Translations under genes and position numbers: made by a program
The notes under the pieces: generated by a model
The model's database searches: none
Told to the model about the DNA's origin: nothing
The model's input: the letters and a program-made list of their open reading frames with translations, nothing else
Part shown: piece by piece, positions 61,693 to 64,000 of the stretch
Position numbering within the stretch: the stretch's first letter is position 1
Layout: the number at the start of each line of letters is the position of its first letter
Source of the DNA: an uncultured Poribacteria bacterium
GTDB lineage: Bacteria; Poribacteria; WGA-4E; WGA-3G
Length of the DNA stretch: 64,000 nucleotides
NCBI GenBank assembly: GCA_951828515.1
Contig: OX639992.1
Span: 4,752,217 to 4,816,216 of the forward strand
Direction: 5' to 3'

Positions 61693-61765
61693 TATCAGCA
61701 GTCAGCAATCAGTCACAAGAGGTTTTTGATAATCCTCACACCTCTCTGCTGATGGCTGAAAGCCG
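61693..61765. repeat. Hairpin repeat, CAGTCAG family, gspK-PilM gap
   Basis: TCAGCAGTCAGCAATCAGTC, then ACAAGAGGTTTTTG, then CACACCTCTCTGCTGATGG; partly self-complementary. It makes up nearly the whole gap between the two genes. Confidence 0.65.
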
Positions 61766-61770
61766 TTCCC

Positions 61771-63321
61771 CTAATCCTGTTGCCAATATTGCACGATGAT
61801 TTGGTCACCTGTGCGATCAATGATACCGACACAGGTTGAAACAACTTTGCCCGAGAGGTCAATACCATTTGCTTCAATACGATACCCGTGCGAACGGTAG
61901 GTTACCCAATCGACAACCTCACGGAACGTTCCAAAGTCAATGCCCTCTACTTGGGACAGTTGCGAGATTCTGGTGAACGGGTTTCCTTTTACCTCGTCTT
62001 CAGTAAAACTCTGGACCTGTGAAGTCTCGGATGCGTCTTGTTCACGGCGTTCGACGATTGCCTGTGCCCTTTGTGGATCCATCCCCGGTAGCAGTGCTAA
62101 TATCTCAGGCGGTGCCGTGTTTATATTGATAAGTCCTTGGCGCGTATCTCCATCTTTTAGTGTTATTTTATCAACAATACCGATGAATTCCTGCTGCGTC
62201 AACATCTTTACCTCTTTGATTGCATCGATGTTCTGGAACAGTCCTTGTCCCTCACGATGGCTGACAATACGTTCGGCAATGCCTTGGTCAATGCCGTCTA
62301 AAGACTCCAAAGTTTCAACATCGGCGGTATTGATATTAACTTTCCCACCTTCATCATTATTGGCAGTCGGCGGTCGGTTGTCAGCAGTCGGTAAAGAGGT
62401 TTCCGGTGAAGTGCCATTCTCTTGCTGACTGCTGATTGCTGATTGCTGATTGCTGTCTTCAGTCGTCAATTGGTCCCGGATATTGTTGAAAAGTTCATCG
62501 GAAATCGCTTGGACATCCATGAGTGCAGAAAACTTGTCAAAATCACGTTGCTGGATGAGCGATTCCGCCTCAGCTTGTGTGAACACAGGTTGATTTTGCT
62601 GTCCGCTGACCTGCGTCAACGCCTCTGCATCCGCGGTATTGATATCTACAAGCGGTTCTCCGTTCGGATCAGTACTCGCATCAACCGAGTAGATGGTAGC
62701 CAAATCAACAAGCCCCAGCGGAGTCGCTGTCGGAAACCGTTGGTTGACCGCTGATGGCTGACCATTGACGGAAACCGTTTCTTGCTGGACACCGTAGAGA
62801 AGTTCGGATGTCATCCCTTCGACCCGTGCAAGATCTCGAACCGTGCGATACGGTCGCCCTTCTACAATTTTGTTGGCAAGATCTTCGGTAAGCGCATCAT
62901 CTGGGGAAGCCCCTGCTTGCGCAAGCAAATTACTGACAAGGCCTACGTCGGCGATATTAAGATTAACCTTTGATGCCTCATCTACAACGGTTACTTGATA
63001 ATTTAAGAAATTGCCGATCTGAATCCCGTCCTCAACCTGTCCTTGGATCGGTTCAGCCCAAGTCTCGCCGAGTGAATCAAACGGGGTTTGGTCACCGCGC
63101 ATAACTGCGAGGGTCCACTCGAAACCCGATCTCGCCGCATAGTGAAACTTCGATCTGTCCAAGAAATTCCGCTGAGTCCGCTGTTCTATATGGATTGAAT
63201 AGAGCAACTGCGCCGCAAGAATAGACAGAATAGTAAGTATCCAGAGGGTTGAGATGAGAGATAAGCCACTCTGTTCCTTGTAGAATACGTAAGAATCCCG
63301 TTGTGTGAACTGCATATCCAT
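61771..63321 (-). CDS. gspK: Type II secretion pseudopilin-like protein GspK with extra HhH motifs
   Basis: A 516-residue GspK (usually about 310-330). Prepilin site QSG then LSLISTLWILTILSILAAQL. After it come the GspK pattern ARSGFEWTLAVMRGD and SKVNLNIADVG, then further ComEA-like helix-hairpin-helix motifs: VDINTADAEAL, VNINTADVETL and ININTAPPEIL (four N-I-N-x-A type in all). This suggests internal expansion. A hairpin-repeat copy is translated as a Gln/Ser/Pro linker near residues 285-320. TAGGAG 6 nt before the ATG. GspK caps the pseudopilus with GspI and GspJ. Confidence 0.88.
   Translation of the reverse strand: MDMQFTQRDSYVFYKEQSGLSLISTLWILTILSILAAQLLYSIHIEQRTQRNFLDRSKFHYAARSGFEWTLAVMRGDQTPFDSLGETWAEPIQGQVEDGIQIGNFLNYQVTVVDEASKVNLNIADVGLVSNLLAQAGASPDDALTEDLANKIVEGRPYRTVRDLARVEGMTSELLYGVQQETVSVNGQPSAVNQRFPTATPLGLVDLATIYSVDASTDPNGEPLVDINTADAEALTQVSGQQNQPVFTQAEAESLIQQRDFDKFSALMDVQAISDELFNNIRDQLTTEDSNQQSAISSQQENGTSPETSLPTADNRPPTANNDEGGKVNINTADVETLESLDGIDQGIAERIVSHREGQGLFQNIDAIKEVKMLTQQEFIGIVDKITLKDGDTRQGLININTAPPEILALLPGMDPQRAQAIVERREQDASETSQVQSFTEDEVKGNPFTRISQLSQVEGIDFGTFREVVDWVTYRSHGYRIEANGIDLSGKVVSTCVGIIDRTGDQIIVQYWQQD
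62362..62464. repeat. Hairpin-repeat copy inside gspK coding sequence
   Basis: Minus-strand CAGCAATCAGCAATCAGC with CAGTCAGCAAGAG, then AAACCTCTTTACCGACTGCTG. It matches the intergenic copies in order and encodes SNQQSAISSQQENG and PTADNRPPTANN. Confidence 0.75.
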
Positions 63322-63329
63322 GAACTCTC

Positions 63330-64000
63330 CTAAGGAGTCCCGCCTGCCGGTCCACCAGCAGTAGCACTTACAGGAAGATATACCATCGTCGCCTGTGTCA
63401 TACCCGTTGACTGACCTGTCGGTTGACTCTGTGTTGTGCCTTGTGCTACATTAATGTTCGCAGGCACTTGCGCTTCACCTTGGACAGTTAGCAGGACTTG
63501 AACAGCACCCGGAAGGCTTTCAGTATCGTCCCATGAGGTACGCCACGCCTCTGCCTCTCCATCGAAATACCTCAGATCAAAACTAACAAGTCCAGCAACA
63601 AGGGTTGCGATATTAACATAAATTGGTTCACCATTCTCATCTGTCTCCGGTACCTCACCCGTTTGTAAGAGAGCACCGATAACAACTTCAGGATCGAGTG
63701 CTGTCGTTGTAACCCGAAAGAGAGCAAATCCACCGCTCTGCACATCTTCAACGGGATCTAAACCCTGTAAGGGTGACATCTCTGTAGCGGACTCACCGGG
63801 TGACGGTTCGGATCCGACAAAGTAAGCCACACGCTGCACGTCGCTTAAAAGCGGAAAAGGCGTTTGCGAGGCATTCTGAGATTGGAAACTTGCAAGCTGT
63901 TCTAAGAACGGATCTGGATCCGTCTTAACGAGCGTGACAAAACTGAGCATGTCTCTATCACCCAATTGGCTTGGACCATCTTCCGTATAGAGCGCGAGTT
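63330..64000 (-). CDS. gspJ: Type II secretion pseudopilin GspJ, C-terminal part
   Basis: A frame that stays open to the window edge, so the N-terminus with the prepilin site is missing. About 222 codons are visible. LALYTEDGPSQLGDRDMLSFV is followed by DVQRVAYFVGSE, VSFDLRYFDGEAEAWRTSWDD and LPGAVQVLLTV, the order typical of GspJ. The Thr/Gln/Pro/Gly-rich tail is low complexity. It ends 8 nt before gspK. Confidence 0.75.
   Translation of the reverse strand, partial: LALYTEDGPSQLGDRDMLSFVTLVKTDPDPFLEQLASFQSQNASQTPFPLLSDVQRVAYFVGSEPSPGESATEMSPLQGLDPVEDVQSGGFALFRVTTTALDPEVVIGALLQTGEVPETDENGEPIYVNIATLVAGLVSFDLRYFDGEAEAWRTSWDDTESLPGAVQVLLTVQGEAQVPANINVAQGTTQSQPTGQSTGMTQATMVYLPVSATAGGPAGGTP

Noticed and set aside
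1-64000. tRNA or rRNA genes
   Set aside because: I saw no T-arm GGTTCGAATC-type motifs with matching acceptor stems and no rRNA-like blocks.

Overview
The window looks like a moderately AT-balanced, Gram-negative-type bacterial chromosome. It carries an outer-membrane toolkit (TonB receptor, TolC, secretin, heptosyltransferase-like GT9), many secreted proteins, interspersed palindromes and MITE-like elements, and a phytanoyl-CoA-dioxygenase remnant. This combination reminds me of Candidatus Poribacteria and related sponge or marine lineages. That placement is inference from style, not from a marker gene. No rRNA, tRNA or CRISPR array was seen.

Layout. 1-5.7 kb: end of a YdjM-like hydrolase coupled to a CCA/poly(A) nucleotidyltransferase, a minus-strand operon (GT9, coiled-coil membrane protein, TVP38), and a CPBP membrane protein. 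5.7-8.2 kb: two toxin-antitoxin pairs flank a C-terminally truncated DNA methyltransferase, a worn defence patch. 8.2-13 kb: acetyl-CoA synthetase with an orphan ThDP-enzyme PYR subunit, a sigma-70 factor whose region 1.2 appears tandemly amplified, and nfuA. 13-18.5 kb: a beta-RFAP-synthase-like GHMP protein and a TolC / membrane-fusion / ABC-ATPase export operon without a permease. That operon has been invaded by a palindrome and by a probable IS200/IS605 end (omega-RNA region) lacking tnpB. 18.9-24.4 kb: a caspase-fold protein lacking the catalytic Cys with a PEGA domain, truD, a ferredoxin fused to a membrane domain, and bioA.

24.4-31.6 kb: secreted metallophosphoesterase, beta-propeller and SpoIVB-type S55 proteins, separated by MITEs (one carrying nine perfect 24-bp repeats) and a PhyH fragment. 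31.6-38.9 kb: glpK followed at once by an NtrB/NtrC-like two-component pair, then rhodanese and a TonB receptor. 39-49.6 kb: the most striking accessory region. It holds a type IIG (Eco57I-like) restriction-methyltransferase, a 1658-residue FRG + about 30 TPR + TaqI-type target-recognition fusion, and an overlapping RecF/SMC-like ATPase. This is a candidate undescribed defence module. 49.7-55.4 kb: a class II terpene cyclase plus a TIGR04283-type glycosyltransferase, then secreted proteins that share a C-terminal Thr-Trp-x-x-x-Lys-type motif, including a mini-protein that is only a signal peptide plus this motif. 55.5-64 kb: a type II secretion cluster (gspJ partial, gspK, PilM/GspL, GspM, gspD) whose secretin has six N-modules and whose genes are laced with a CAGTCAG/TGATAAC-type hairpin repeat family.

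Starts were chosen from Shine-Dalgarno spacing where visible. Several differ from the longest reading frame. Promoters are sigma-70-like boxes read by eye.
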